Assembly: GCA_029865945.1 (NCBI GenBank)
Contig: JARXAH010000014.1
Span: forward strand, 28,726-92,725
Reading direction: 5' to 3'
DNA length: 64,000 bases
Source: Bacteriovoracaceae bacterium
GTDB taxonomy: Bacteria > Bdellovibrionota > Bacteriovoracia > Bacteriovoracales > Bacteriovoracaceae
The notes under the pieces were generated by a model. That model worked only from the letters and a program-made list of their open reading frames with translations, was not told where the DNA came from and ran no database searches. Numbering within the stretch: the stretch's first letter is position 1; each line of letters starts with the position of its first letter. Made by a program: the position numbers and the translations under genes. Shown here one piece after another: positions 28,967 through 39,976 of this stretch.

Positions 28967-30982
28967 TTAAAGTGAAATAGTCTTTACTACGTATGTCCCT
29001 GGCGCGCACGGAGCATTTATCATTTTTGTAACGCCGCTTCGAAGCGATAACCTAAGCAATATTTCCCCGGTGCCTTCGGAGTAAGTAAAGATTTTGCGAG
29101 GGGAAACCCACTCATCTTTCATATACACACCAGACTCATCTAGAACGATCGTTTCAAGTTCTTCTAGCGAAGTATCGGCAGATTGGCCCTTAATTTCTTT
29201 TGTTATAATGCTTGAACTAAGTTGATCTATATTAATTTTTTCATCACTAAAATTTAATTGAAGCACACAATGTCGATTTTTCTCAAGCCCTAAATCTTTG
29301 TAAATTTTCTCAACATATTCAGCTGAGGGAACTTCAACCGTCTTGCTATTTCGATCGATGGCAATCGTAATCATGGTCTCATCTTGCTTGAGCGCTAAAT
29401 ACTGGGAATCATCTTTCCATACAAGAGGTGAAGATATTTCAATTGTGTTGTAATTAATCTTTCTAAATTGAAAATTTTGAAACTCGCCGCCCAAAGAATC
29501 TAGATTTAAATTAAATTCTTGAGAAATTTTCCCCATCAAATGCTCGATATGAAAGGTGACCACTTGAGAAAAATTATTTTGGGTAATCCTATCAACGTAA
29601 TAAACTTCCGATGGAAGCAAGTGAACAACCTTCATCGCCGTATTTTTATTTTCATCTTCTTGCCCAACAAAAACATTTCCAGCGGGCAACCGGTAGATCA
29701 ATACATAGGTCGCAGAATTTCCTTCCACGACATTTCCGTTATTATCAAGATAGAGCAGATTTCCAATCTGAGTTTTTCCGTCTAAAGAAACAAAAGGGAT
29801 GTTTGTCTCTGGGACCTGATCAATGCGAATGAGCGCCGCCGAAGTCTCACCTTTAACAAATGAAGGATCGAGGGATTGAAAAAGATCAAGTGACAAAAGT
29901 GGTACTTCTTTTATATCGTCGTTTTGATTGACGCTAAACCTTGTGGAGGCAAAATACTTATCAACAATGGCAGCAAAATAAGGCGACTCTTGGGATGTCG
30001 ACGAACTCAAAGATGCACTACTTGCACTTTCCCAAAGAGCTTCAAAATGAAACTGATCATTACTGTGAATTCTAGTATCAGCGTTTCCTAGTGCCACCAC
30101 ATCTAACTTAAAGCGCAACTTATCTAAGGATTTACTTGGCAACTGCTGCAAAGGAAAGAAATTTATTTCCGTAGAGGAATCTGCCTCTGATATTTTATCC
30201 ATATAGGAGGAGGCCTCATCAGGAGTAGAGGATTTTGCTAAGGCCGAGGACTTGAATTTATTAAATTCTATATTTTCTTTCTTTTCTTTATTTTTATCAT
30301 CACTCGATGCCACCAAGGGCAAAGAGGATTGATTCATTTGGTTGGAGACGCTTGTGGGTTTCACTATTGAAACCTTTCCAATTGGCGTTTGATTCGCAGT
30401 CTGCGGAACTATGCTTACACTAAGGCTTTCACTATTTGGACTACTGTTGATAAATTTTTGATTTATTTCTTCTATTGCCTTATCCGCTTCTGCAAGCGAA
30501 AGTCCTTTCTTTGGCGCAGTTGAAACTTCTTGAGTAACGAGCAGGGAAGGTGCCGCATGTGAAGTTGTAGCAACCTCGTCAAATATGAATTCAACAGGTT
30601 CATCGTTATTATTTTGATTCTGTTTATTTTCTTCGTCATTATTTTCTCTATAGGTAGGAAAGAGGGCCACATCTATTTTTTTCTCAAGCTTATATTTCTC
30701 AAGCATTACGATGCTTTCCATATGCTCAAAAGACGGGGTTTCTTCTTGAATAAGATTTATCTTTTCAACTGCGATTTCATTATTGAAACTATTTTCCCGA
30801 GCACTTTCCGGCACGCTCTTATCTGCACTCTTATCAAAAAGCGCCGGCGACTGATAGTAAGTAGTACGTTCAGAATCGTTTTTGTTGTATTTCGTCGTTC
30901 CATTAAAAACCACGGCCCCGACGAACGTAAGGTAGATGGCAATACTAGCTGTTTTTAAAATCATGGATACAGTTGTGAACAT
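28967..30982 (-). CDS. inner-membrane-anchored protein of unknown function
   Basis: Not recognised. An N-terminal transmembrane helix (TASIAIYLTFVGAVVF) anchors a 640-residue extracytoplasmic part. Residues about 30-260 are polar, Ser/Asn/Glu/Lys-rich and probably disordered. From about residue 280 there are beta-rich segments, including SLDGKTQIGNLLYLDNNGNV and a C-terminal strand region with LPSEVYYVDRI, which resemble repeated beta-sandwich modules. There is only one Cys pair, near the C terminus. ATGs at 30982 or 30964 could start it; neither has an SD sequence. The 216-bp gap after it (28750-28966) shows no feature. It lies downstream of the F1 operon on the same strand. Confidence 0.55.
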   Translation of the reverse strand: MFTTVSMILKTASIAIYLTFVGAVVFNGTTKYNKNDSERTTYYQSPALFDKSADKSVPESARENSFNNEIAVEKINLIQEETPSFEHMESIVMLEKYKLEKKIDVALFPTYRENNDEENKQNQNNNDEPVEFIFDEVATTSHAAPSLLVTQEVSTAPKKGLSLAEADKAIEEINQKFINSSPNSESLSVSIVPQTANQTPIGKVSIVKPTSVSNQMNQSSLPLVASSDDKNKEKKENIEFNKFKSSALAKSSTPDEASSYMDKISEADSSTEINFFPLQQLPSKSLDKLRFKLDVVALGNADTRIHSNDQFHFEALWESASSASLSSSTSQESPYFAAIVDKYFASTRFSVNQNDDIKEVPLLSLDLFQSLDPSFVKGETSAALIRIDQVPETNIPFVSLDGKTQIGNLLYLDNNGNVVEGNSATYVLIYRLPAGNVFVGQEDENKNTAMKVVHLLPSEVYYVDRITQNNFSQVVTFHIEHLMGKISQEFNLNLDSLGGEFQNFQFRKINYNTIEISSPLVWKDDSQYLALKQDETMITIAIDRNSKTVEVPSAEYVEKIYKDLGLEKNRHCVLQLNFSDEKINIDQLSSSIITKEIKGQSADTSLEELETIVLDESGVYMKDEWVSPRKIFTYSEGTGEILLRLSLRSGVTKMINAPCAPGTYVVKTISL

Positions 30983-31065
30983 ATATTCTCTATTGTACCA
31001 GGTTTATGAGAGAGACAACAAAATTGAGATGGGGAATTTTTTTCCTCTGGAGCTAAATAGTCAAG

Positions 31066-31081
31066 TGGTCCTTTAGGACCA
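31066..31081. promoter_or_regulatory. 16-bp parS-like palindrome, variant copy
   Basis: TGGTCCTTTAGGACCA differs at one central base from the exact copies at 41359 and 43217; here the symmetry extends one base further each side (GTGG...CCAC). It lies 68 bases past the atpC stop. No T-run follows on either strand, so it does not look like a terminator. A protein-binding site is my preferred reading. Confidence 0.55.
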
Positions 31082-31149
31082 CCTGATAAATTCACTTAAA
31101 ATTTGCTTAGATTATTTTCAGAGTAATTAAATCTTTTCTTTAGTTTTCT

Positions 31150-31566
31150 TTAGAGGTCTTTCGTTTTTCCATGGGCCAAGAGAATTCTTCCTCGCGCGCG
31201 CGCTTGTTTGCGAGTCTGCTTGGTCAGATCATCTTGAGATAGTTGATCAATTTTGACGAGCTTTTGATCTGCATTTTTAAGCGCTTTTTGCGCCCTTTCC
31301 ATATTAACTTGCGATTCTGTTTCTGCGGTCGTGGCAAGAACAGTAACGTGGTCTTTGACTACTTTACAAATGCCGTGGGATACAAAAAATCTTTGTATCC
31401 CGTACTCGCCCTTGCAAACTAATACACCACTATCAAGCTGCGATAATAGATGTTCGTGGCCTGTAAAAATTCCAATTTGCCCCATCACTGTCGGAATAGA
31501 CAATTCTGTACAAGAAATTTTTTTTGCCAGCGCCCCATTAGGAGTAAATAAGTCAAACGTTAACAC
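31150..31566 (-). CDS. atpC: F1 ATP synthase epsilon subunit
   Basis: The epsilon subunit sits on the rotor and can inhibit ATP hydrolysis. The N-terminal beta sandwich is typical (MLTFDLFTPNGALAKK, IPTVMGQIGIFTGHEHLLSQL), followed by the two-helix C-terminal domain (RAQKALKNADQKL). At 138 residues it is of normal length. It is the last gene of the F1 operon, 15 bases after atpD. The C terminus has a basic tail rich in Arg. Confidence 0.93.
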   Translation of the reverse strand: MLTFDLFTPNGALAKKISCTELSIPTVMGQIGIFTGHEHLLSQLDSGVLVCKGEYGIQRFFVSHGICKVVKDHVTVLATTAETESQVNMERAQKALKNADQKLVKIDQLSQDDLTKQTRKQARARGRILLAHGKTKDL

Positions 31567-31581
31567 AACTCACCTTATCCC

Positions 31582-33012
<1,431 letters not shown>

Positions 33013-33037
33013 CTAGCTAATGTATAAAATATATTTT

Positions 33038-33910
33038 TTAACCTTTTAAAGATTCCGCACCGGACACAACTTCAATTAACTCTGTTGTAATCGCCGCTTG
33101 ACGCAATTTATTCATCTTGATCGTCAAACGCTTAATAACGGAACTACAATTTTTTGTCGCACTTTCCATTGCCACCATTCGCGCTCCATGTTCAGAAGCA
33201 ACAGCATCAAACAAAGCTGTTTGAATGGAGTTATTATAAACCTCTGGAATAAGCAAATCTAAAATTTCCGCTGCACCAGGTTCACACTTAAATTCTGTAA
33301 TTTTTCCTTCCATCATCTTCAATTCTTCTTTAGAAAGAGAGAAGGGGAGGAGCTGTTTAATGGTCGGAGTATAAGTCATCGCCGAATAAAATTTATTGTA
33401 GGCAACAAAAATTTTTCCTACTTTATTGTTTAAATAAAGTTGAGACAATTCCGAACCCACTTGGCGCAATTCCTCAATCGTCGGATCAGCTTTTACAAAT
33501 TTAAATTGTTTTTCTAATTTAAATTCTGTTGATAAAAAATCTTTTGCTTTTTTACCAATATGATAAATGGTCCAATTTTTGCTGTTAGCATCACTTCTTA
33601 AAAAGAGACGAATTTTTTTCACTAAACCAGAATTATATCCGCCGCAAAGGCCCTTATCTGAAGAAATCACAAACAAAATATTTGGAAGCTTGTCGTCTTT
33701 TTGCTCAATCATCGGGTGTTGATAATTTTGCGCAACAGCCGCCGCCATTTTCACCGTGCTTTGAAGTTCATCAGAATAATTTCGCTGTGAAAGAATGCGC
33801 TGTTGAGCTTTGGAAAGCTTCGCAGCTGAAACCAACTTCATGGCCTTCGTTATTTTTAACGTACCCTTGGTGGTTTTAATTCTTTTTTTGAGGCCTTTAA
33901 TATTTGCCAT
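33038..33910 (-). CDS. atpG: F1 ATP synthase gamma subunit
   Basis: The central rotor shaft. The N-terminal coiled-coil helix is typical (KGLKKRIKTTKGTLKITKAM), as are SSDKGLCGGYN near residue 90 and the C-terminal helix ending in the conserved pattern NKLRQAAITTELIEVVSGAE. 290 residues is normal. It follows atpA after 5 bases. Confidence 0.96.
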   Translation of the reverse strand: MANIKGLKKRIKTTKGTLKITKAMKLVSAAKLSKAQQRILSQRNYSDELQSTVKMAAAVAQNYQHPMIEQKDDKLPNILFVISSDKGLCGGYNSGLVKKIRLFLRSDANSKNWTIYHIGKKAKDFLSTEFKLEKQFKFVKADPTIEELRQVGSELSQLYLNNKVGKIFVAYNKFYSAMTYTPTIKQLLPFSLSKEELKMMEGKITEFKCEPGAAEILDLLIPEVYNNSIQTALFDAVASEHGARMVAMESATKNCSSVIKRLTIKMNKLRQAAITTELIEVVSGAESLKG

Positions 33911-33915
33911 AAAAT

Positions 33916-35439
33916 TTAGACCTTGCTGTTATCAATAAAATCTTTACAAGCTTTTCCTAGCTTATCTTCAAGGTCGCCACCGAATGCCAGAGTTTGCTTC
34001 AAATCTGAAACGATAGAAGGATAACGATTTCTCAAGAACTCCAACAATTCTTTTTCTGCCGTTCTAATTTTGCTTACCGGAATCTTATCGAAGTAACCTT
34101 TTGTGGCCGCAAAAATACTGATGACTTGGTCGATAACATCCAAAGGTGAATATTGATTTTGTTTCAATAATTCAACGAGACGCTCACCGCGATTTAATTG
34201 TCGTTGAGTTGCTTCATCAAGGTCTGATCCGAACTGAGCAAAGGCCGCCAATTCACGGTACTGAGCTAAATCTAATCTCAAAGTTCCTGCCACTTTCTTC
34301 ATGGCCTTCACTTGAGCAGAACCACCTACCCGAGATACTGATAAACCTACGTTAACCGCCGGACGAATACCAGAGTTGAACAAGTCCCCCTCAAGATAAA
34401 TTTGTCCATCGGTAATGGAAATGACGTTGGTAGGAATGTAGGCCGCCACATCACCTTCTTGAGTTTCAATAATCGGTAGTGCCGTCATTGATCCCGCACC
34501 AAGGGCGTCACTCATCTTCGCCGCACGTTCAAGTAAGCGCGAGTGAATATAGAACACGTCTCCTGGAAACGCTTCTCGACCTGGTGGACGTCTTAGTAAC
34601 AAGGAAAGTTGTCGGTACGCTTGTGATTGCTTTGTTAAATCATCATAAACAATGAGCGCATGCTTGCCGTTGTCACGATAGTATTCACCCATTGTACATC
34701 CTGTATAAGGAGCAATGTATTGAAGCGGTGCCGTATGAGAAGCCGTTGCAGATACGATAATGGTATAATCGAGAGCCCCAGCATCTTTTAATTTTTGATA
34801 AACTTGTCTAACGGTTGATTGTTTTTGACCAATGGCCACATAAATACAAACAACGTCCTTACCTTTCTGATTGATAATCGTATCAATGGCAACCGCAGTC
34901 TTTCCTGTTTTTCTATCACCAATAATTAATTCCCTCTGACCACGACCAATCGGAATCATGGCATCGATGGCTTTGATACCTGTTTGAAGTGGTTCATGGA
35001 CCGACTTACGAGCTAAAATACCAGGCGCCTTCAATTCTACTTGCCTGAATTCGTGAGTTTTTATTTCGCCATTACCATCAATGGGCTCTCCAATCGCATT
35101 TACTACGCGACCCAAAAGCGCATCCCCCACAGGTACTTGTACAATTTTTTGTGTTCGCTTAACCGTCGATCCTTCGCTGATACCGATGTCTGATCCAAGA
35201 ATCGCGATACCTACGTTATTACTTTCAAGATTTAAAACCATTCCACGCACGCCACTTTCAAACTCTACTAGTTCTCCGGCCATTACGTTTTTTAAACCAA
35301 AAACTCGCGCCACCCCATCGCCTACAGTTAATACTGTTCCCACTTCGCTGAAATCCAATCTCGTTTCATAATTGGCAATTCTCGAGCGAATAATTGAGGT
35401 AATTTCTTCAGGGCGTAAGGTAGTCGTTGTTGTACTCAT
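33916..35439 (-). CDS. atpA: F1 ATP synthase alpha subunit
   Basis: The non-catalytic nucleotide-binding subunit. Residues 1-20 form the delta-binding N-terminal helix, here with a Thr-rich start. [15 protein letters not shown] near residue 169 is the P-loop, and [10 protein letters not shown] near 370 matches the family signature. 507 residues is typical. It is part of atpF'-F-H-A-G-D-C. Confidence 0.98.
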   Translation of the reverse strand: MSTTTTTLRPEEITSIIRSRIANYETRLDFSEVGTVLTVGDGVARVFGLKNVMAGELVEFESGVRGMVLNLESNNVGIAILGSDIGISEGSTVKRTQKIVQVPVGDALLGRVVNAIGEPIDGNGEIKTHEFRQVELKAPGILARKSVHEPLQTGIKAIDAMIPIGRGQRELIIGDRKTGKTAVAIDTIINQKGKDVVCIYVAIGQKQSTVRQVYQKLKDAGALDYTIIVSATASHTAPLQYIAPYTGCTMGEYYRDNGKHALIVYDDLTKQSQAYRQLSLLLRRPPGREAFPGDVFYIHSRLLERAAKMSDALGAGSMTALPIIETQEGDVAAYIPTNVISITDGQIYLEGDLFNSGIRPAVNVGLSVSRVGGSAQVKAMKKVAGTLRLDLAQYRELAAFAQFGSDLDEATQRQLNRGERLVELLKQNQYSPLDVIDQVISIFAATKGYFDKIPVSKIRTAEKELLEFLRNRYPSIVSDLKQTLAFGGDLEDKLGKACKDFIDNSKV

Positions 35440-35461
35440 GCTTCGTTCCTTGTCTTATTTA

Positions 35462-36013
35462 TTATTGAAGTATTGTTTTTACGAATTCATCTAATTGGTG
35501 GTCGAGTGAAACATCCAGTTGAAAATCACCCACAGTTACTTTATATCCAGCAGTAATTTGTGGATTTTTTTCATAATTTAGGACTGGCGAAATTTTTAAT
35601 TTTTGCTTAAGCCAGCTAACCACTTTTAAAAGTTTATCTTGGTCAATTTGATCTTCATGGCCTTCAATCGTTCCTTTTAAGAAACCTTTTTCCTCATCTT
35701 CAATCACGATTAGTTCTTTATAAATTTGTGGAATTAATCCTAATCGTTTTTCATCTAACAAGAAAACTAAAAATTCAGAAAATAATTTGGAATAATTTGA
35801 TTTCTCAACCACGTCTAACAAAATAGGTTTTTTTTCATCAAGCCTAAAGAGGGGGTGAAAAAGGATGGTTTCTAAATCGGAAGATTTATTGAGTAATTCT
35901 ACAAAATGTTCAAGTTCTTTTAAAAAATCCGTAGTTTTACTAACATCCGCTGCAATCATTTTAATGGCGCGCGAATATATTTTCGAAATAAATATAGTAG
36001 ATTGATTGCTCAT
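35462..36013 (-). CDS. atpH: F1 ATP synthase delta subunit
   Basis: The delta subunit joins the top of F1 to the b/b' stalk. The helical N-terminal domain (SKIYSRAIKMIAADVSKTT) and the C-terminal beta-strand motif (ITAGYKVTVGDFQLDVSLDHQL) are characteristic. 183 residues is normal. Only two bases separate it from atpF, in keeping with tight coupling of stalk subunits. Confidence 0.94.
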   Translation of the reverse strand: MSNQSTIFISKIYSRAIKMIAADVSKTTDFLKELEHFVELLNKSSDLETILFHPLFRLDEKKPILLDVVEKSNYSKLFSEFLVFLLDEKRLGLIPQIYKELIVIEDEEKGFLKGTIEGHEDQIDQDKLLKVVSWLKQKLKISPVLNYEKNPQITAGYKVTVGDFQLDVSLDHQLDEFVKTILQ

Positions 36014-36015
36014 GA

Positions 36016-36573
36016 TTAATTTCCTAACAACTCAATTGAGAGTTCGTTAACTTTTTTACTAACGGCCGTATCTTGAATAATTTTCTCTTTTGAAAGATGG
36101 ACGAGTTTTATTGCCGTTTCATTATTTAAACGCTTACGAAAATTCGATTCTTCTAATTCAAGGCGATTTTTTAATTCCGCCTCCATGGTTTCAATGCGTT
36201 CATTTGTTTCTCTTGTACTTCTCTCTTTGTAGTGCTCAATATCTCGTTTCGCATTAAGTTCAACTTCCGAGAGCTTTGTATCTAGTCCAGCGACTAATTT
36301 CTCTGAATCCGCCAGTCTTGCCTGTGCTTCATCCATTTTCTTCTTTGAAGTTTTTAGTCCTTCAGAAATTTTTTCCCGCGTCTCTTTGAATTGTGCGGCC
36401 AGTTTAGGAACGACATACTTTCCAATTAAAAAGGCATAAATGAAAAAATTTATTATATTGATTTTTAAATCAACAAAGGTCGGGTGTCCGTGATGTCCAG
36501 ACGAAGTTTCACTTGCCACCGCAACTTGAAGAGTAGAAACAATAAAAAGTAAAAATAATTTCAAATTGATCAT
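36016..36573 (-). CDS. atpF: F0 ATP synthase b subunit with signal-like N terminus
   Basis: A stalk subunit: a membrane helix (INIINFFIYAFLIGKYVV, residues about 35-52) followed by a long charged coiled coil. Before this lies an extra hydrophobic segment ending VAVASETSS, like a cleavable signal peptide. Such an extension would fix the topology with the mature N terminus outside. The gene lies between b' and delta with 2-base gaps. 185 residues is slightly long because of the leader. Confidence 0.9.
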   Translation of the reverse strand: MINLKLFLLFIVSTLQVAVASETSSGHHGHPTFVDLKINIINFFIYAFLIGKYVVPKLAAQFKETREKISEGLKTSKKKMDEAQARLADSEKLVAGLDTKLSEVELNAKRDIEHYKERSTRETNERIETMEAELKNRLELEESNFRKRLNNETAIKLVHLSKEKIIQDTAVSKKVNELSIELLGN

Positions 36574-36575
36574 AA

Positions 36576-37025
36576 CTATTTACCTGATCTTATTTTATCG
36601 ACTAATTTACCTGACAAATCTGAGATTTCACTAGAAATTTTATTTTTAGCAGAATCGTAATCCGATTCCATCACCTTCATTGCCCCTTGGAATTCTGCCA
36701 TTAATTTCGTTTCTGTCGCTTTGAATTCTTGATCATTGATTTTATTAATTTGCGACCGGTTCTCATTGTACACACTATTAACTGATTGCAATTTATCTTG
36801 AACATTTCTTTGATATTTTTCTTCGTTGGCGATCGCTTTCTTAATGATTTCACTAGTTAAATCTTCCGCACCAACCGTATTTTGTTTTCGAGCAATCAAA
36901 ATACTTCTAAGAGAGTCGATAAAAAGGAAGTAAAAAGCGATAAGAAAAAATAAAATGAAAGCTAGTTGTAGGTAAATAGTTTCATTGACACCTAAGCTTT
37001 TAAAAATTTGAACAACAACATCCAT
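36576..37025 (-). CDS. atpF': F0 ATP synthase b' (second b-type) subunit
   Basis: The second stalk subunit, first gene of the F1 operon. An N-terminal membrane helix (LQLAFILFFLIAFYFLFI, residues about 19-36) is followed by a charged coiled coil of about 110 residues. The presence of different b and b' genes implies a heterodimeric stalk, as in cyanobacteria, alphaproteobacteria and deltaproteobacterial lineages. Which of the two is called b is inferred from order. Confidence 0.88.
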   Translation of the reverse strand: MDVVVQIFKSLGVNETIYLQLAFILFFLIAFYFLFIDSLRSILIARKQNTVGAEDLTSEIIKKAIANEEKYQRNVQDKLQSVNSVYNENRSQINKINDQEFKATETKLMAEFQGAMKVMESDYDSAKNKISSEISDLSGKLVDKIRSGK

Positions 37026-37126
37026 ATGGCTTCCGTCATCTACTTTTTGTGCACTTAAAATTAGGGTTTAAATTTAAGGTTTAAATATGTTATTTAATGA
37101 TTTGATAAACTGATGCGCTCGCGCTG

Positions 37127-37465
37127 TCAAGGAATCTCGTCGTCATATTCAACTTGAGTTTCTCCGTGGAAAATAACTCCCTCTTCCACAATCAGACTGG
37201 GAGTCCGAACTTTTCCAGTAAATTTGGCAGGGCCCTTCATTTCTACGCGCGAAGAGGCCTTGATTTCACCCTTAACAAGACCGGAAATGATCACGGAATT
37301 TGCCTCAATTGTTCCTTCCACGTACGCTTCTTCGTTAATGACGAGTGTATCGGTGGAATAAATGTTTCCATAGAATTCGCCCGAAATTCGCATAACCCCA
37401 GAGAAAGTTAAATTACCTTCAAAGCGCGTTCCCTTCTCAATAATGCTCGTGGAGTCTTTATACAT
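37127..37465 (-). CDS. bactofilin
   Basis: A small polymer-forming cytoskeletal protein. The sequence is a ladder of short beta strands with conserved Gly and Val/Ile (GNLTFSGVMRISGEFYGNI, VEGTIEANSVIISGLVKGEI), the right-handed beta helix of bactofilins. Length, 112 residues, suits a minimal family member with short tails. Bactofilins can scaffold cell-shape or ParABS machinery, and this one lies directly downstream of parB (36 bases), so a role in arranging origins or segregation is a reasonable inference. Confidence 0.92.
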   Translation of the reverse strand: MYKDSTSIIEKGTRFEGNLTFSGVMRISGEFYGNIYSTDTLVINEEAYVEGTIEANSVIISGLVKGEIKASSRVEMKGPAKFTGKVRTPSLIVEEGVIFHGETQVEYDDEIP

Positions 37466-37501
37466 TTTTTATTACTGCCAATTTATTTTAGTTAAGAAAC
37501 G

Positions 37502-38446
37502 TTAAGGTAAAAAATATTTCATGATCGCTTGAAACTCTGCTTCGCTATTAAATCTGACCTGAATTTGCCCTTTAGAAAAGGATTTTCCTTTGATTTTAAA
37601 TTTTAATCCTGTTTTTCTCTCTAGCCGCTGAATTTGGCCATCGGATTGTTGCTTAAATTCCGCTAAATCCGCATTGATCGCTGATCGGGGAGTAGCGCCT
37701 TCATCCAAGGATTCATTGCGGGCACTTTCTAATTGAGCTTCCAAATCGCGCACTGACCACCCGTGTTCAACGGCCTCTTTAGACAATTGAACGACGAGTT
37801 CATCATCTTTAATGGATCCCAAAACTTTGGCGTGTCCTAAGCTCAGTTGTTCTTTTTGTAAAAAAATAATAACTTCGCGGGGCAACTTTAAAATGCGCAA
37901 AAAATTGGCAACGACAGAACGTTCTTTTCCAATTTTTTTTGCTACTTCTTCTTGAGTGAGTTTAAATTCTTCCATGAGCTGAAAGTAGGCGAGGGATTCT
38001 TCGACGCAATTAAGGTTGGAGCGTTGGACATTTTCAATGATCGCCATTACCAATTTATCGCGTTTAGTGACGCGTTTTACGATAACGGGCACAACTTCTA
38101 GTCCCGCCATTTTGGCCGCACGAAAGCGGCGCTCTCCGGCGATAAGTTCAAATTTATTTTCTTCGGAAATGTGGGAAACCGTGATGGGTTGAATAATTCC
38201 GTTTTCGCGAATGGATTCACTTAGATCTTTTAAATCTTCCTCTTTAAAAACTTTTCTAGGCTGATGAGGATTAATCACAATTTTTTCAAGAGGCACCATG
38301 AGGACGCCAGCATTTTCTTGGGACTCCGATTGAAAAATTTTTCTTTCAGTTGTCGGTGCGGTTGTCACCGGTGGAGGCGCAACGATTCCCGCACCCAAGA
38401 GAGCGGCCATACCTTTTCCAAGAACCGGTTTTTTTTGCATGTTCAT
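37502..38446 (-). CDS. parB: chromosome partitioning protein ParB
   Basis: ParB is a CTP-dependent DNA clamp loaded at parS. The N-terminal CTPase part has the GERRFRAAK motif near residue 105 and NPHQPRK near 60. The helix-turn-helix follows (LTQEEVAKKIGKERSVVANFL). The C-terminal dimer domain is present. The first 50 residues (MNMQKKPVLGKGMAALLGAG and a Pro/Thr stretch) hold a ParA-stimulating, Arg/Lys-containing N terminus. At 314 residues it is normal. Two consensus parS sites lie 3-4 kb away, in and beside mnmE. Confidence 0.97.
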   Translation of the reverse strand: MNMQKKPVLGKGMAALLGAGIVAPPPVTTAPTTERKIFQSESQENAGVLMVPLEKIVINPHQPRKVFKEEDLKDLSESIRENGIIQPITVSHISEENKFELIAGERRFRAAKMAGLEVVPVIVKRVTKRDKLVMAIIENVQRSNLNCVEESLAYFQLMEEFKLTQEEVAKKIGKERSVVANFLRILKLPREVIIFLQKEQLSLGHAKVLGSIKDDELVVQLSKEAVEHGWSVRDLEAQLESARNESLDEGATPRSAINADLAEFKQQSDGQIQRLERKTGLKFKIKGKSFSKGQIQVRFNSEAEFQAIMKYFLP

Positions 38447-38466
38447 AAAATTATATTCCTAAAAAT

Positions 38467-39282
38467 TTACATTAAAGTTAATTGAGAATTATTAATCATT
38501 TTGGTTTTTTTCGCTTTTTCAAAATTAGCAATCACTTCACCAGCAAGCGCCAAGTAAGATTCACTTCCTTTAGAATTGATGTCGTAAAGAATGATGGGTT
38601 TTCCAAAGCTTGGACTTTCAGAGAGCTTAACGTTCCTTGGAATAATCGCCTTGAAAACTTTATCTTCGAAATGTTTTCCTATTTCTTGGGAGACTTGTTT
38701 CGATAAACTCGTTCGCCCATCGTACATGGTGAGCAAAATTCCCTCTAAATCTAATTTGGGATTGAGTGAACTTTTAATGAGTCTTACCGTGTTAATGAGT
38801 TGCGACAATCCTTCCATGGCGAAATATTCAGTCTGCATAGGAACAAGGTAGCTATCGGCCGCGTTGAGCGCGTTCACCGTTAATAGGCCAAGAGAGGGTG
38901 GGCAATCGATAATAATAAAATCATATTTATCACGAATGGATGCTAGCGCATTTTTTAATTTCATTTCGCGCGCCATTGCACTTACTAATTCGATTTCTGC
39001 GCCAATTAAATTATTATCTGAAGGACAAATGTCCAACATGGGTAGGGAAGTAGGGTAGATGGTGTTTTCAAATAACTCTTCGCCAATGATCGCGTGATAA
39101 ATGTTGGCGTTTGCAAAACTTTCTTTATCAACCCCAAGACCAGAACTAGAATTTCCTTGTGGATCCATGTCGATAAGCAAGGTTTTCTTTTCAGCGACCG
39201 CCAAGCAAGCACTTAAATTTATGGAAGTGGTTGTTTTTCCAACTCCACCTTTTTGATTGGCAATGGCAATTATTTTACCCAT
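38467..39282 (-). CDS. parA: chromosome partitioning ATPase ParA (Soj)
   Basis: A deviant-Walker ATPase that moves ParB-parS complexes over the nucleoid. KGGVGKTTTSINLS (residues 10-23) is the deviant Walker A motif with its signature lysine, and IIIDCPPSLGLLTVNAL is Walker B. 271 residues is typical of chromosomal Soj/ParA. Spacers are 20 bases to parB and 3 to rsmG, showing one operon. Confidence 0.97.
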   Translation of the reverse strand: MGKIIAIANQKGGVGKTTTSINLSACLAVAEKKTLLIDMDPQGNSSSGLGVDKESFANANIYHAIIGEELFENTIYPTSLPMLDICPSDNNLIGAEIELVSAMAREMKLKNALASIRDKYDFIIIDCPPSLGLLTVNALNAADSYLVPMQTEYFAMEGLSQLINTVRLIKSSLNPKLDLEGILLTMYDGRTSLSKQVSQEIGKHFEDKVFKAIIPRNVKLSESPSFGKPIILYDINSKGSESYLALAGEVIANFEKAKKTKMINNSQLTLM

Positions 39283-39285
39283 AAA

Positions 39286-39972
39286 TTACTCTTTGTTTTG
39301 TTTATTAATTTTGCTGTTAATTTTAAAATGTTTATCGATGGTTGCAGATAACAGGACGGAATTTTTATTTTTATCAGTCTCATTACTTCCTTGATACATG
39401 AGTAGATAGCGGTTGCCGAGGTTGGGAAATTTCATCTCAAAAACTTCCTCTAACTTCCAATTATTATTAATCTGTGGTGAATGAGCAAACTCTAAATTTT
39501 CCCAATTACTACCTTTATAAAAAAACACGGTAACCTTATGCTTAGATTGAATATATTTTAAAACATCTGCGATTTTTCCCACTGCCTTTACTAATACGAC
39601 GACGCCCTTGCGGTCCAAATAAATATTTTCCATGCGCTCGCCCAAGGTGCTAACGTTTTCAAGCGAAAGCATCGTGGCCATTTCACTGACGGCCGCGGCC
39701 TTTTTTTTGCGAGCATCAACCCCTAAAAATAACTTCTCAGGATAGTTGGAGGCGAGCGGTAGGATAGGAACTCCACCGCCACATCCAAGGTCGATGATAA
39801 GCGAGGAATTCAACAAGGCATCATTGGCCTTTGGAAATCTCTCAAAGGGGGCGAGTGAATCTTTTACCTGCTGTTCCAAAAAGAGATCGAAGTCTTTGAT
39901 GGCCGTTAAATTTAGTCCACTAAAATGGCCGTGAATTAAATCAAAATATTTTTTCGCAAAATCCGTAATCAT
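39286..39972 (-). CDS. rsmG: 16S rRNA (guanine527-N7)-methyltransferase RsmG (GidB)
   Basis: A SAM-dependent methyltransferase of the small-subunit rRNA. The SAM motif appears as LIIDLGCGGGVPILPLA near residue 65 and FLGVDARKKKAAAV follows. NLTAIKDFD near residue 22 matches the family start. The frame runs upstream to 39996 inside mnmG; I prefer the ATG at 39972 just after the mnmG stop, which matches family N termini. The C terminus is extended by a polar Asn/Lys-rich tail. The order mnmG-rsmG-parA-parB is classical. Confidence 0.93.
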   Translation of the reverse strand: MITDFAKKYFDLIHGHFSGLNLTAIKDFDLFLEQQVKDSLAPFERFPKANDALLNSSLIIDLGCGGGVPILPLASNYPEKLFLGVDARKKKAAAVSEMATMLSLENVSTLGERMENIYLDRKGVVVLVKAVGKIADVLKYIQSKHKVTVFFYKGSNWENLEFAHSPQINNNWKLEEVFEMKFPNLGNRYLLMYQGSNETDKNKNSVLLSATIDKHFKINSKINKQNKE

Positions 39973-39976
39973 AAAT

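Noticed and set aside
31065..31082. GTGGTCCTTTAGGACCAC as a Rho-independent terminator of atpC
   Set aside because: No T-run follows on either strand and the same core recurs inside mnmG coding sequence.
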